DNA of 64,000 bases from Paenibacillus glycanilyticus (GTDB lineage Bacteria; Bacillota; Bacilli; Paenibacillales; Paenibacillaceae), in assembly GCF_023715145.1 (NCBI RefSeq), contig NZ_JAMBNP010000001.1, positions 186,001 to 250,000 on the forward strand, given 5' to 3'. Of this stretch, positions 38,012-45,669 are shown piece by piece. Position 1 is the stretch's first letter. Each line of letters starts with the position of its first letter. Both the position numbers and the translations under genes were made by a program. Under the pieces are notes generated by a model, which was not told where the DNA came from, did not search any database, and worked only from the letters and a program-made list of their open reading frames with translations.

Positions 38012-38309
38012 CGTAATCCCTCGCTTTCTGGTCTGACCGGTAGACAAAGCTTAAGATCTCGGCGACCAGGGTATAAAGCTCCGGCGGAATGGACTGATCA
38101 ATATCAAGCTTGGACAAAACCTCCACTAGCGAGGAATCCTGCTGCACCGGCACATTATGCTCCGCCGCCTGCTCCAGGATTTGCTCGGCCAAATGCCCCC
38201 TGCCTTTGGCCGTTACGACCGGCGCCTTATGAACGCCTGGTTCATATTTAAGCGCTACGGCCTTACGGACGGATCTCTTTTCCTCGCTGTTCCTCTGCTC
38301 CGGACTCAT
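38004..38309 (-). CDS. flhX: FlhB C-terminal homologue FlhX (EscU/YscU/HrcU switch-domain family)
   Basis: A 101-aa soluble protein matching the post-cleavage C-terminal fragment of FlhB: KAVALKYEPGVHKAPVVTAKGRGHLAEQILEQAAEHNVPVQ and SIPPELYTLVAEILSFVY align with ALQYDASKMEAPLIIAKG and SIPADLFQAVAEVLAAVY of the operon FlhB. The NPTH cleavage site and the membrane domain are missing. In other bacteria such proteins can stand in for the cleaved FlhB domain. It overlaps the preceding FliK-like gene by four bases. Confidence 0.92.
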   Translation of the reverse strand: MSPEQRNSEEKRSVRKAVALKYEPGVHKAPVVTAKGRGHLAEQILEQAAEHNVPVQQDSSLVEVLSKLDIDQSIPPELYTLVAEILSFVYRSDQKARDYDE

Positions 38310-40204
38310 GCTCGTAAGTCGACTCCTTTATAACGCGTGCTTGCAAATTGAGACGGATCCGGCGGCAGGATTGGCTTCGCCCCTTCTCCCTCTAAGCTGT
38401 CATTTCTTGTCGGGGTTGTTCGCAGAGACAATAACTGATAGCCGGCTTGATTGAGACTAGCGTTTATTTCCGTCCGCGAAGATTCCACAAGCGCCGAGAT
38501 CGCCGGGTGATCATTCCATAAGGTAAGACTGACGATCTTGTCCATTACATTCACATCAACGAGGGTAGGTCCTAACGTCTTCATGGATAAATCAAATAAA
38601 AGCCGGCAGTTCGCCGCATCCAGCTGGCCTTGGCGCCCTCTTCTCGTCTGGATATGCACTGATGCCGTCTGATTGCCATCCGGACCGTTAAGCGGCACAA
38701 ACATCGTCAGATGGGAAAAGACTGCGCCATTGCGTTCCGGCGTTAACAGAAGCTGCTGTCCTGTTATATGCTGAACAAGCTGCTGAGCAGCCTCGCGCAA
38801 TGCAGGCGGTGCGTCGCTGGAGGCAGCAATGGCAAGAAGCGTGCTTTTGAGGGATTCCTGCGCAGCGGGCTTTACATCTTCGGCGTTGGCCTTTAGGCCA
38901 TCCGGCGAGAAGTGCTGCAGCAGCACCTGTGACGGCAGATCACGCTGCCGATCGCCAAGCGCAAGCCTCTGATCCTTGTCATGCGGCGCTGCTTGGTCAA
39001 CCTGCTGCTCAGGCTGCTGTGCTGGTGGCTGTGCGATCTGGTTAGGACGAGGCTCCATGCGGCCCTCCAATGGCTGCTGACGCACCGTCTCTACCGCGTT
39101 TTGACTTCGCGATGCAACCGGAAGTTCAGCATCGCTTGCCTCCGTGTTCCCGCTCGACATCGGAGCACCCTGCTCCTGCGCTTGGGAAGCCCCCTGAGGC
39201 GGAGATGGGGCTGGCAATTGCTTCGACAATTGGTTCTCATAGTCGACGCCCATCCATTTCATCAACTGGCCCAGCCAGTTGTTGGAGGCTGTGCCGCCCG
39301 CGGCTGCGCCCGGGCGTGCGCCTTGCGGCGGCAAGCCAGCGTCCGCAGGCTCCGCCGCGGACGCTGGCGTCGCTGCCGCTGCAGGCGCGGCTTGGCCGCC
39401 CGCGCCAGTGCCTTCGGCGCGCTGCGCAGCTGCGCCTGCGCCAGCCGCCACTGGCGCCTGCTGCGGCGCTGCCGGCTCCGCCGCGGCCGCGGCGCTTTGC
39501 AGCCCTGCGCCTTCGGCGAGCAGCGCCGCAAGCCGCGCGGCAAGCTGCGGCAGCGCCAGCGGCATGCTGCTGCCGCCAGCGCGCGGCGCGGCTGCGCCCG
39601 CGTCATCGCCGGATGCAACGTCCGCGATGGCGGCCAGCTGCTGCTGCAGCGAATCCAGCAGTTCGTGCGCAGGGCGCCCGAACATGACTTGCTGCAGTGC
39701 ACCAACCGTGCCGCCGGACATCGGCAGCCCGCGCTTCAAACCCGCCGCTGCCGCCTCCATCCATTGCTCCGCATCCGCATCCGGAGGCATTGCCTCCATG
39801 GCCGCCTTCAATGCCGCGAACGTCTCGCGGTTCATCGTCACGCCATCTTTTCTCAGATCCTTCAAGATGTTGTTCGCCCATTCCAGATCAGGCAGTCCGC
39901 TTTGCTTCAGCCAATCCTTCAGCGCATCCTCAAGCCCTACCTGATTCTCGACCTGCTTAAGCACAAGCAGTCCGCCCGCCGATTGCGGCTGGACCTGCAG
40001 CATCGCAAACTTGCCAGGCTCGAGCGGCAGCTCCAGGAAAGCACGCACCTGTACACCGTTTATTTGAACAGTAGCCTCATTATTTTCCAACAGCTGCAGG
40101 ACTACGCCGCGTACGACCTGTCCCGGCTTCAGCTCCAGCTTCCGGGTATCTCCGCTGCCGGACGATTCCCCTAACAAACCCCTTACCATTTGCCCGATGT
40201 TCAT
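38306..40204 (-). CDS. FliK-like protein (YlqG type) with long Ala/Pro-rich centre
   Basis: A 632-aa protein. The N-terminal 85 residues form a beta-rich domain (LKPGQVVRGVVLQLLENNEATVQINGVQV). The middle, about 145-450, is Ala/Gln/Pro-rich low complexity. The C-terminal part resembles the FliK/Flg_hook domain (TMFVPLNGPDGNQTASVHIQTRRG, then LLFDLSMKTLGPTLVDVNVMDKIVSLTLW). A gene of this type next to flhX is known in Bacillus (ylqG-ylqH). The function is not established; a second ruler or switch partner for FlhX is inference. AGAAGGTGACC lies before the ATG. Confidence 0.85.
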   Translation of the reverse strand: MNIGQMVRGLLGESSGSGDTRKLELKPGQVVRGVVLQLLENNEATVQINGVQVRAFLELPLEPGKFAMLQVQPQSAGGLLVLKQVENQVGLEDALKDWLKQSGLPDLEWANNILKDLRKDGVTMNRETFAALKAAMEAMPPDADAEQWMEAAAAGLKRGLPMSGGTVGALQQVMFGRPAHELLDSLQQQLAAIADVASGDDAGAAAPRAGGSSMPLALPQLAARLAALLAEGAGLQSAAAAAEPAAPQQAPVAAGAGAAAQRAEGTGAGGQAAPAAAATPASAAEPADAGLPPQGARPGAAAGGTASNNWLGQLMKWMGVDYENQLSKQLPAPSPPQGASQAQEQGAPMSSGNTEASDAELPVASRSQNAVETVRQQPLEGRMEPRPNQIAQPPAQQPEQQVDQAAPHDKDQRLALGDRQRDLPSQVLLQHFSPDGLKANAEDVKPAAQESLKSTLLAIAASSDAPPALREAAQQLVQHITGQQLLLTPERNGAVFSHLTMFVPLNGPDGNQTASVHIQTRRGRQGQLDAANCRLLFDLSMKTLGPTLVDVNVMDKIVSLTLWNDHPAISALVESSRTEINASLNQAGYQLLSLRTTPTRNDSLEGEGAKPILPPDPSQFASTRYKGVDLRA

Positions 40205-40267
40205 TGGTCACCTTCTTCCGTTGCGGCTTATGCTTTGAACGGCACAACGTACAATTTGTTACTATAG

Positions 40268-40294
40268 TTATCGGCTTTTGAACGCATCCATTGA
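40268..40294 (-). promoter_or_regulatory. Candidate sigma-D (flagellar) promoter of the fliK-like/flhX/yraN operon
   Basis: On the minus strand TCAA (-35, 40291-40294), a 15-base spacer and GCCGATAA (-10, 40268-40275) match the sigma-D consensus TAAA-N15-GCCGATAT at three of four and seven of eight positions. It overlaps the boundary of the upstream DUF4269 gene only slightly upstream, and leaves a leader of about 55 bases. Confidence 0.65.
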
Positions 40295-40299
40295 AGCGC

Positions 40300-40821
40300 T
40301 TATTTAAATAACCCCATCACCTTGCCCAAATCCATTAACGCCACATAGGGATTGCCTGTCAATCCGAGCAGCTGCGCAAACGCAGGCTCCGTCTTGATAC
40401 CTTCCGACTTTAACTTGATGACCTGTTCCCTTAGGCTCGGATCGCGCTTCATCAGTTCTTCTTCCACAATCATGTGACAGTAAGCGTACTGCTCTTTAAC
40501 GGGAACGGGCTGACCAAACAGCTCAAATTCGAATCCTTCATAACGGAAGTTCGCTTTATATACCGGCCTGTCTCTAATTTGTTTCTCCTTCCAACGGAAG
40601 TCCTCACAATGGCTATATAACGCAACAATACGCTCCTTAAATATTTCCGCGTCATGCACTTCCATCACAATGTCCAAATCCGAGCCTTCCACATCGATAG
40701 CGATAGGTATCGTACCGCACAATACGGGTGTATATTCCGCCAAGTCCTGCATAATGCCAAGCTTTTCAATAGCTTCGTGAGCTAGCATCATCTTATCCCT
40801 GTTTCCCACCAATCCCCGCAC
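40300..40821 (-). CDS. DUF4269 family nucleotidyltransferase-like protein
   Basis: A protein of up to 173 aa with a nucleotidyltransferase-type signature: LCGTIPIAIDVEGSDLDIVMEV, in which G-T and the D-x-D pair sit as in the pol-beta superfamily. The substrate is unknown. The start is uncertain: GTG at 40821, TTG nine bases later with AAAGG upstream, or ATG at codon 11. It lies after the rnhB terminator and just upstream of the flagellar-type operon, so it is probably an independent gene. Confidence 0.75.
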   Translation of the reverse strand: MRGLVGNRDKMMLAHEAIEKLGIMQDLAEYTPVLCGTIPIAIDVEGSDLDIVMEVHDAEIFKERIVALYSHCEDFRWKEKQIRDRPVYKANFRYEGFEFELFGQPVPVKEQYAYCHMIVEEELMKRDPSLREQVIKLKSEGIKTEPAFAQLLGLTGNPYVALMDLGKVMGLFK

Positions 40822-40831
40822 CTTTCACGAA

Positions 40832-40878
40832 AAAAAGACAGCGTATCGCTCAATAGCAAGCAAATACGCTGTCTTTTT
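40832..40878 (-). terminator. Terminator downstream of rnhB
   Basis: An outer stem of 14-15 bp (AAAAAGACAGCGTAT, 40832-40846, pairs with 40864-40878) with A/T-rich flanks. It ends the lepB-rbgA-rnhB transcript. Its symmetry would also permit termination on the plus strand. Confidence 0.88.
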
Positions 40879-40895
40879 ACACAATAATAAGGAAT

Positions 40896-41507
40896 TTAAA
40901 ATAGCTGTTGCTGTTCTACAAAAATTTTACCGAGGAAGGACTTGCGGTGAAGCGGACTAGCTCCGTATTCAAGCAGCCGCTCCCGGTGCAGCTTAGTCGC
41001 ATAGCCTTTATGTATCGCAATGCCGTACTCCGGATATAAATGCTCCCACTCGTTCTCGCATAACCGATCGCGGGTTACTTTGGCGATAATCGAAGCGGCG
41101 GCAATCGACTGGCTTGTCGCATCGCCTTTAATAATCGCAAGCTGCGGCTTTGGCAGATCCACCTTTTCCGCATCAACCAGCAAATAATCCGGCTCCGTCT
41201 GCAGCGACTCCAGCGCGATCTTCATCGCAAGCCTTGCCGCTTGCTTGATGTTGATCCTGTCGATGGTCTCCGCATCAACGCGTGCCGCCGCCCACGCGAC
41301 ACTTTGATCTATGATAATGTCATAGAGTTCATTCCGTTTTTTCTCCGACAGCTTCTTGGAGTCATTAACTCCCTCAAGCATTAGATGAGGAGGCAAAATA
41401 ACCGCTGCAGCGACTACATCGCCGAACAAACAGCCCCTGCCAACCTCATCTACGCCGGCAATAGCGGAATAGCCCTCGTCCCATAATCTTTGTTCGTATT
41501 CCAGCAC
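40896..41507 (-). CDS. rnhB: Ribonuclease HII
   Basis: Removes RNA from RNA/DNA hybrids and misincorporated ribonucleotides, 203 aa. Catalytic DE pair in AGVDEVGRGCLFG, Asp in LLVDAEKVDL, and a conserved GDATSQSIAAASIIAKVTRD segment. GTG start with GGGGGAAT upstream, five bases past the rbgA stop. Confidence 0.97.
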   Translation of the reverse strand: MLEYEQRLWDEGYSAIAGVDEVGRGCLFGDVVAAAVILPPHLMLEGVNDSKKLSEKKRNELYDIIIDQSVAWAAARVDAETIDRINIKQAARLAMKIALESLQTEPDYLLVDAEKVDLPKPQLAIIKGDATSQSIAAASIIAKVTRDRLCENEWEHLYPEYGIAIHKGYATKLHRERLLEYGASPLHRKSFLGKIFVEQQQLF

Positions 41508-41512
41508 GTTCG

Positions 41513-42403
41513 TTATTCCCCCGGTCTTCCTGCTGCCGCCGGAAACGGCGCTTCAAGGGTAATACGACCAAGCTTCCCTGCGCGAAGCTCCCGCAAAATA
41601 ATGCCGGACGCTTTCTCGAGGTCAACCTGCCCGCCGCTCACCAGACAGCCTCTGCGACGACCGATGTCTTCCATGATCCGGACAATTTCATCCGAATCAG
41701 TTGGATCCGTCGGCGGCTTGTCCAGCTCGAAGCGTTCTTTCAATGCCGGCCAGTATCGATCTGCAAGCTCGCGAACCGCAAAGAAGGCAATGTCCTCCAC
41801 GTTCAAGATCTGCTCTCTGATAGCTCCAGTCATTGCAAGGCGGAACCCAACGAGCTCGTCTTCGAATTTCGGCCACAAGATGCCCGGCGTATCAAGCAAA
41901 TCCATGTCAAAGTTGGTTTTAATCCACTGCTGCCCTTTGGTTACCCCCGGACGATCGCCTGTAATCGCGATATTCCGTCCAGCCAGCCGGTTGATAAGGG
42001 TTGACTTGCCGACGTTCGGAATACCAACAATTAATCCGCGAATGGCGCGTGGATTGATTCCTTTCGACAGCTGGCGGTCGATCTTTTCCTGCAAAAGCTC
42101 CTTCGCTTTAAGCGGGATATCTCCAACGCGCGTTCCAGTCGACGAATCGACAGCAACTGTCTCATGACCTTCGTATTTGAAATATTCGATCCACTGCTCC
42201 GTTACCTTTGGATCGGCCAAATCCGATTTATTTAATACAATCAGCCGCGGCTTGCCGCCTAATATCTCATCAACCATAGGGTTACGGCTGGAAAGCGGAA
42301 CACGCGCATCCAATAGCTCAATGGCAATATCGATTAGTTTAAGCTTCTCCTGAATTTGCCGTTTCGCCCGGGTCATATGACCGGGAAACCATTGAATGGT
42401 CAT
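41513..42403 (-). CDS. rbgA: Ribosome biogenesis GTPase RbgA (YlqF)
   Basis: Circularly permuted GTPase needed for late 50S assembly, 296 aa. The motif order is permuted: G4 (VLNKSDLAD) comes first, then G1 ([16 protein letters not shown]) and G3 ([12 protein letters not shown]). The N-terminal [17 protein letters not shown] is an RbgA hallmark. GAGGTGAGG precedes the ATG. It is in an operon with lepB and rnhB. Confidence 0.97.
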   Translation of the reverse strand: MTIQWFPGHMTRAKRQIQEKLKLIDIAIELLDARVPLSSRNPMVDEILGGKPRLIVLNKSDLADPKVTEQWIEYFKYEGHETVAVDSSTGTRVGDIPLKAKELLQEKIDRQLSKGINPRAIRGLIVGIPNVGKSTLINRLAGRNIAITGDRPGVTKGQQWIKTNFDMDLLDTPGILWPKFEDELVGFRLAMTGAIREQILNVEDIAFFAVRELADRYWPALKERFELDKPPTDPTDSDEIVRIMEDIGRRRGCLVSGGQVDLEKASGIILRELRAGKLGRITLEAPFPAAAGRPGE

Positions 42404-42423
42404 TTCCTCACCTCATTGCAACA

Positions 42424-43101
42424 TTACCAGTGCACTTTGTAGTGCTTAATGATGCTGATTTTATTTAATGGCCAGAACATAGCGTCCGCCCGGCCGATAA
42501 TTTCTTTTTCAGACACGAAGCCGATATCACGGCTGTCTTGGCTGTTGCCGCGATGGTCGCCCATGGCAAAAATTTTACCGTCAGGCACTACGGATTCCGA
42601 AACGCTCGCGTTCGGGAAGTCTGGACCCGTGTTATAAAGCTCTCCGTTTGCGTGAGCGGATTCGATGGCTTCCTTAATATAAGGCTCATCCACCTTTTGA
42701 TCATTGATAAAGACATCGTCTCCGACAACTTTAATCGTATCGCCAGGTACGCCGATGACCCGTTTAATGAAGTCTCTGCCTTGATCCGGTACATGGAAGA
42801 CTACGACCTCTCCATGATGCGGTTCGCGCATTTTGAATATTAGCTTATTTACGATAAGACGTTCGCCCGTATAGAAGTTAGGTTCCATTGACGGTCCTTC
42901 GACAATAAAAGGCGAGAACAAAAATGTACGGATAACAAACACGAGAATGACGGCAATGGCGAGCGCTTTAATCCAGTCTACAATTTCCTTGTAAGCACGT
43001 CCGCCCTTTTTTGCGTCAGCGGGTCCTGATGTATTCAGTACAGATCCATCGATTGCTTCCGATTGTTGATTCGAATCTTCATTATGTTGTTGTGAATTCA
43101 C
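42424..43101 (-). CDS. lepB: Type I signal peptidase
   Basis: Membrane serine protease that removes secretory signal peptides, 225 aa. A cytoplasmic Gln/Asp-rich end of about 40 residues precedes one transmembrane helix (ALAIAVILVFVIRTFLF). The catalytic Ser is in VEGPSMEPNF, the Lys in GRDFIKRVIGVPGD, and the MGDHRGNSQDSRDIGFV box follows. GTG start with AAGAAGG. Equivalent to SipS-type peptidases of Bacillus. Confidence 0.96.
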   Translation of the reverse strand: MNSQQHNEDSNQQSEAIDGSVLNTSGPADAKKGGRAYKEIVDWIKALAIAVILVFVIRTFLFSPFIVEGPSMEPNFYTGERLIVNKLIFKMREPHHGEVVVFHVPDQGRDFIKRVIGVPGDTIKVVGDDVFINDQKVDEPYIKEAIESAHANGELYNTGPDFPNASVSESVVPDGKIFAMGDHRGNSQDSRDIGFVSEKEIIGRADAMFWPLNKISIIKHYKVHW

Positions 43102-43124
43102 CAGTACGCCTTCTTTCCATTCTT

Positions 43125-43153
43125 TCTATAGTGTCCCTATTCGTACATAGCAA
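43125..43153 (-). promoter_or_regulatory. Probable promoter of lepB-rbgA-rnhB
   Basis: Minus-strand TTGCTA (43148-43153) and TATAGA (43125-43130) with a 17-base spacer, just downstream of the rplS terminator. Each hexamer matches consensus at four of six. Confidence 0.45.
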
Positions 43154-43173
43154 GTCATACAAAATAACGAAAA

Positions 43174-43195
43174 GGAGCTTGTTTGAGCAAGCCCC
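43174..43195 (-). terminator. Terminator of rplS
   Basis: On the minus strand GGGGCTTG pairs with CAAGCTCC (one G-U pair), loop of six, followed by TTTTCGTTATTTT. Confidence 0.8.
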
Positions 43196-43210
43196 TCTTG
43201 TCGTTTGATC

Positions 43211-43552
43211 TTAACGAATTTCTTTAATTCTTGCAGCTTTACCGCGCAGTTCGCGAAGGTAGTACAGTTTCGCGCGACGTACTTTACCACGACGAGCCAC
43301 TTCGATTTTCTCGAGTTTAGGCGAATGCAGCGGGAAAGTTCTTTCCACGCCAACACCGTAAGAAATTTTGCGAACCGTAAACGTTTCGCTAATTCCGCCG
43401 CCGCGACGTTTAATTACAACGCCTTCGAAAAGCTGAATCCGCTCACGCGAGCCCTCGATAACTTTAACGTGTACTTTCAACGTGTCACCTGGACGAAAGT
43501 TAGGAAGATCTTGACGAAGCTGTTCTTGCGCAATCGTTTGTAAAAGATTCAT
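43211..43552 (-). CDS. rplS: 50S ribosomal protein L19
   Basis: Large-subunit protein at the 30S-50S interface, 113 aa. [60 protein letters not shown] is the L19 core. GGAAGGAG precedes the ATG. It is transcribed alone, from its own promoter with a structured leader to its own terminator. Confidence 0.98.
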   Translation of the reverse strand: MNLLQTIAQEQLRQDLPNFRPGDTLKVHVKVIEGSRERIQLFEGVVIKRRGGGISETFTVRKISYGVGVERTFPLHSPKLEKIEVARRGKVRRAKLYYLRELRGKAARIKEIR

Positions 43553-43655
43553 CTTAGTTTCACTCCTTCCACCATAGACGTTCTTAATAGCTCTTTCTGC
43601 TCCATCAGAACAGCGTCATCACTATTAGCGGACCGCCCGATTAATACGAACAACA
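43553..43655 (-). promoter_or_regulatory. Structured 5' leader of rplS (candidate L19 leader)
   Basis: About 100 transcribed bases between the rplS promoter and the start codon. A stem CTGTTC/GAGCAG (43608-43613 with 43597-43602) is visible, and flanking AATAG/CTATT and GACG/CGTC pairs could form alternative or pseudoknotted structures. L19 autoregulatory leaders are known in Firmicutes; assignment to that family is inference. Confidence 0.5.
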
Positions 43656-43661
43656 TTTGAA

Positions 43662-43690
43662 ATTTTACCACAGTGTACAACTTTTTTCAA
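43662..43690 (-). promoter_or_regulatory. Promoter of rplS
   Basis: TTGAAA (-35, 43685-43690) and TAAAAT (-10, 43662-43667) on the minus strand, 17 bases apart, each one mismatch from consensus. Confidence 0.75.
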
Positions 43691-43748
43691 CCTATATTAT
43701 TCGCAAACCCAATTTCCCTAGCATTAATATTTCCAGAAACATTATTCA

Positions 43749-43859
43749 TTAAACTCCACCGTATTGCAAATAACGCAAAAGCCCCTGGAATGCCCTTATT
43801 TCCTGGCGCCAATGATCTAGCGTCTCTACGAATTCAACTCTTCCAAGTATAAAAACAGA
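43749..43859 (-). other. Short open stretch, possible remnant of a gene 3' end
   Basis: A 36-codon open stretch on the minus strand, bounded by a stop on each side and without a start codon, ends in ETLDHWRQEIRAFQGLL-RYLQYGGV. The composition looks protein-like, but the length is too small to be significant. The rest of 43691-43879 shows nothing I recognise. Confidence 0.2.
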
Positions 43860-43879
43860 TTAAAATGAAGCGATGCTAT

Positions 43880-44219
43880 ATGCCTATTAAAAGAGTTGTT
43901 AATTTCAAGGTTAAAAAACCGCACAAATTGCAAGAAATGGAGCAGCACCAAGTGGGAGCTTGTCCAAACTGTTTTGTCAAACAGAGTTCCCCAGGCCATT
44001 TATGCTCAAGAAGAATTCGACTTAGAGAATGAGTACAACCCCCGCTACATCCACCTTTACCCCAAAACAAAATGATGTTTATAGTTTCACGGCATCCGTA
44101 AGGGCTTCCTGGTCCGTTATCGGGCTTGCATACCGCCCATTTCATAGATTTCCCCGCTATCGCCGTTTCTATCAAATGGATTCCGCAGTATATTAATGTA
44201 TTGCTAGATTCGAGGATTA
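43880..44219 (+). pseudogene. Decayed paralogue of the adjacent C1q/TNF-like gene
   Basis: The first ATG opens MPIKRVVNFKVKK, like MPMKKQAAKIKAA of the intact gene downstream, but stops at 44030-44032. A shifted frame gives LSN, then AQEEFDLENEYNP, matching LSN and GQEQFDLGREYNP. One extra C then moves the frame again, and ATSTFTPKQNDVYSFTASV matches ATSTFRAKLSGVYTFVTSV. The rest is heavily eroded; IARFED near 44200 echoes TARFEG. At least two frameshifts and internal deletions make it a pseudogene from a tandem duplication. Confidence 0.8.
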
Positions 44220-44257
44220 GCAATCATCGAAATTTAACAGAATGGAGGTAATGAACA

Positions 44258-44857
44258 ATGCCAATGAAAAAACAAGCAGCAAAAATCAAAGCTGCTGCCA
44301 AAGGCAGTGTCAAAGCCAAGAAAGTTGTAAGTGCGTCGGGATATGGATTAGGATCCAGCAAAAAGAAATCCGGATACGGCTGCAAACCGGCAAAGAGTGT
44401 TTGCAAACCTGCCAAATCTGTCGCTATAAAAAGCAGCAAAAAAGCAAAACGCAAATCGGCTTTTCGCGCATTGTCAAACCAAACCCAACCGATCACAGCC
44501 AATACGTTCACACAAGTTGAATTTGGTCAAGAACAATTTGACTTAGGGAGAGAGTATAACCCTGCCACTTCAACCTTTCGCGCGAAACTAAGCGGGGTCT
44601 ATACCTTTGTTACAAGTGTCTTATTCAACACCACTCCAACTGCTGGTACCTCAGTCATCCTCTTCATTATGGTTAATGATAGGATAGCAGCAGTTAAAAC
44701 TGGGAATTTCACTTCCGGTGGCTTTGTAGATATAACTACTATCGTAAAACTGCGGAGCGGCGACGATGTAGAGGTTAGAATCTTATCCGAACAGCCTGGC
44801 GAAATAATTGAAGGAACAGCACGTTTTGAAGGTGTTCTTAACCGCGTTACCAAGTAA
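44258..44857 (+). CDS. C1q/TNF-like jelly-roll protein with Lys-rich N-terminus
   Basis: A 199-aa protein of unknown role. The first 70 residues are very basic (Lys/Ala/Ser) and include two copies of CKPAKSV in tandem and GYGLGSSKKKSGYGC. Residues of about 75-199 look like a C1q/TNF-type beta domain (FDLGREYNPATSTFRAKLSGVYTFVTSVLF, SVILFIMVNDRIAA, RSGDDVEVRI, ending ARFEGVLNRV). Such domains cap exosporium or surface proteins such as BclA in spore formers, but there is no collagen repeat here. GGAGGT stands before the ATG. It is the only plus-strand gene in this part and has a pseudogene copy upstream. Confidence 0.75.
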   Translation: MPMKKQAAKIKAAAKGSVKAKKVVSASGYGLGSSKKKSGYGCKPAKSVCKPAKSVAIKSSKKAKRKSAFRALSNQTQPITANTFTQVEFGQEQFDLGREYNPATSTFRAKLSGVYTFVTSVLFNTTPTAGTSVILFIMVNDRIAAVKTGNFTSGGFVDITTIVKLRSGDDVEVRILSEQPGEIIEGTARFEGVLNRVTK

Positions 44858-44875
44858 CTGGAGGAGCATTTAAAA

Positions 44876-44917
44876 AAGAACCGCCTTTTCCGCCTGATCG
44901 GCTGGATGACGGTTCTT
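44876..44917. terminator. Bidirectional terminator between the C1q-like gene and trmD
   Basis: AAGAACCG (44876-44883) pairs perfectly with CGGTTCTT (44910-44917), enclosing an inner CCG/CGG hairpin. A-rich and T-rich flanks serve both convergent transcripts. Confidence 0.78.
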
Positions 44918-44934
44918 ATTTATGGGGTTTAATT

Positions 44935-45669
44935 CTACTCTTGCGAAGCCAGCCATTTGCGCTCCTTATCCGTCAGTTTAGCTTTCTCGAGCAGGTCAGG
45001 ACGGCGTTTCAATGTCCTTAACAGCGATTGCTCGCGCCGCCATGCATCTATCTTCGCATGGTTGCCTGATATGAGCACCTCTGGCACTTGCCAGTCTCTG
45101 AATACAGCAGGACGAGTGTAATGCGGGTATTCCAGCAGGCCTGTGCTGTATGAATCCGTCACAGCCGACGACTCATTCCCAAGGACCCCAGGGAGCAGCC
45201 GGACAACGCTGTCTATGACCGTCATAGCGGGAATTTCGCCGCCAGTTAATACATAATCGCCGATTGACAGCTCATCGGTCACCAAGTACTCGCGGATGCG
45301 CTCATCATAGCCCTCATAATGGCCGCAGATCAACACAAGATGCTCTTCCTTCGCCAGCTCCTCCGCTTTCTTCTGAGTGAAGGATTCGCCCTGCGGACAC
45401 ATCAGAATGACGCGGGGACGCGCTTCGCTTTCCTTCTTTGCCATCAGATCCTCTACAGCAGCAAAAACAGGCTCTGCCTTCAGCACCATGCCGCCGCCGC
45501 CGCCGTAAGGGTAATCGTCAACGGTGTTATGCTTATTATTGGAATAATCGCGGAAATTAATCGCTTCAAGCGATACAATCCCTTTATCCTTTGCTTTACC
45601 CAAAATGCTCGCGCCAAATACGCCGTCGAACATTTCCGGGAAGAGCGTGAGCACATCAATACGCATCAT
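44935..45669 (-). CDS. trmD: tRNA (guanine-37-N1)-methyltransferase TrmD
   Basis: SPOUT methyltransferase that methylates G37 and prevents frameshifting, 244 aa. [45 protein letters not shown], the trefoil-knot [13 protein letters not shown] and [19 protein letters not shown] are all present. The start overlaps the rimM stop by one base (TGATG). Confidence 0.98.
   Translation of the reverse strand: MMRIDVLTLFPEMFDGVFGASILGKAKDKGIVSLEAINFRDYSNNKHNTVDDYPYGGGGGMVLKAEPVFAAVEDLMAKKESEARPRVILMCPQGESFTQKKAEELAKEEHLVLICGHYEGYDERIREYLVTDELSIGDYVLTGGEIPAMTVIDSVVRLLPGVLGNESSAVTDSYSTGLLEYPHYTRPAVFRDWQVPEVLISGNHAKIDAWRREQSLLRTLKRRPDLLEKAKLTDKERKWLASQE

Noticed and set aside
38981-40174. Long open frame (397 codons) on the plus strand opposite the FliK-like gene, and another at 39279-39944
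   Set aside because: Both arise from the GC-rich alanine-coding block; the translations are Arg/Leu/Cys-rich or low-complexity, with no ribosome site or recognisable domain.
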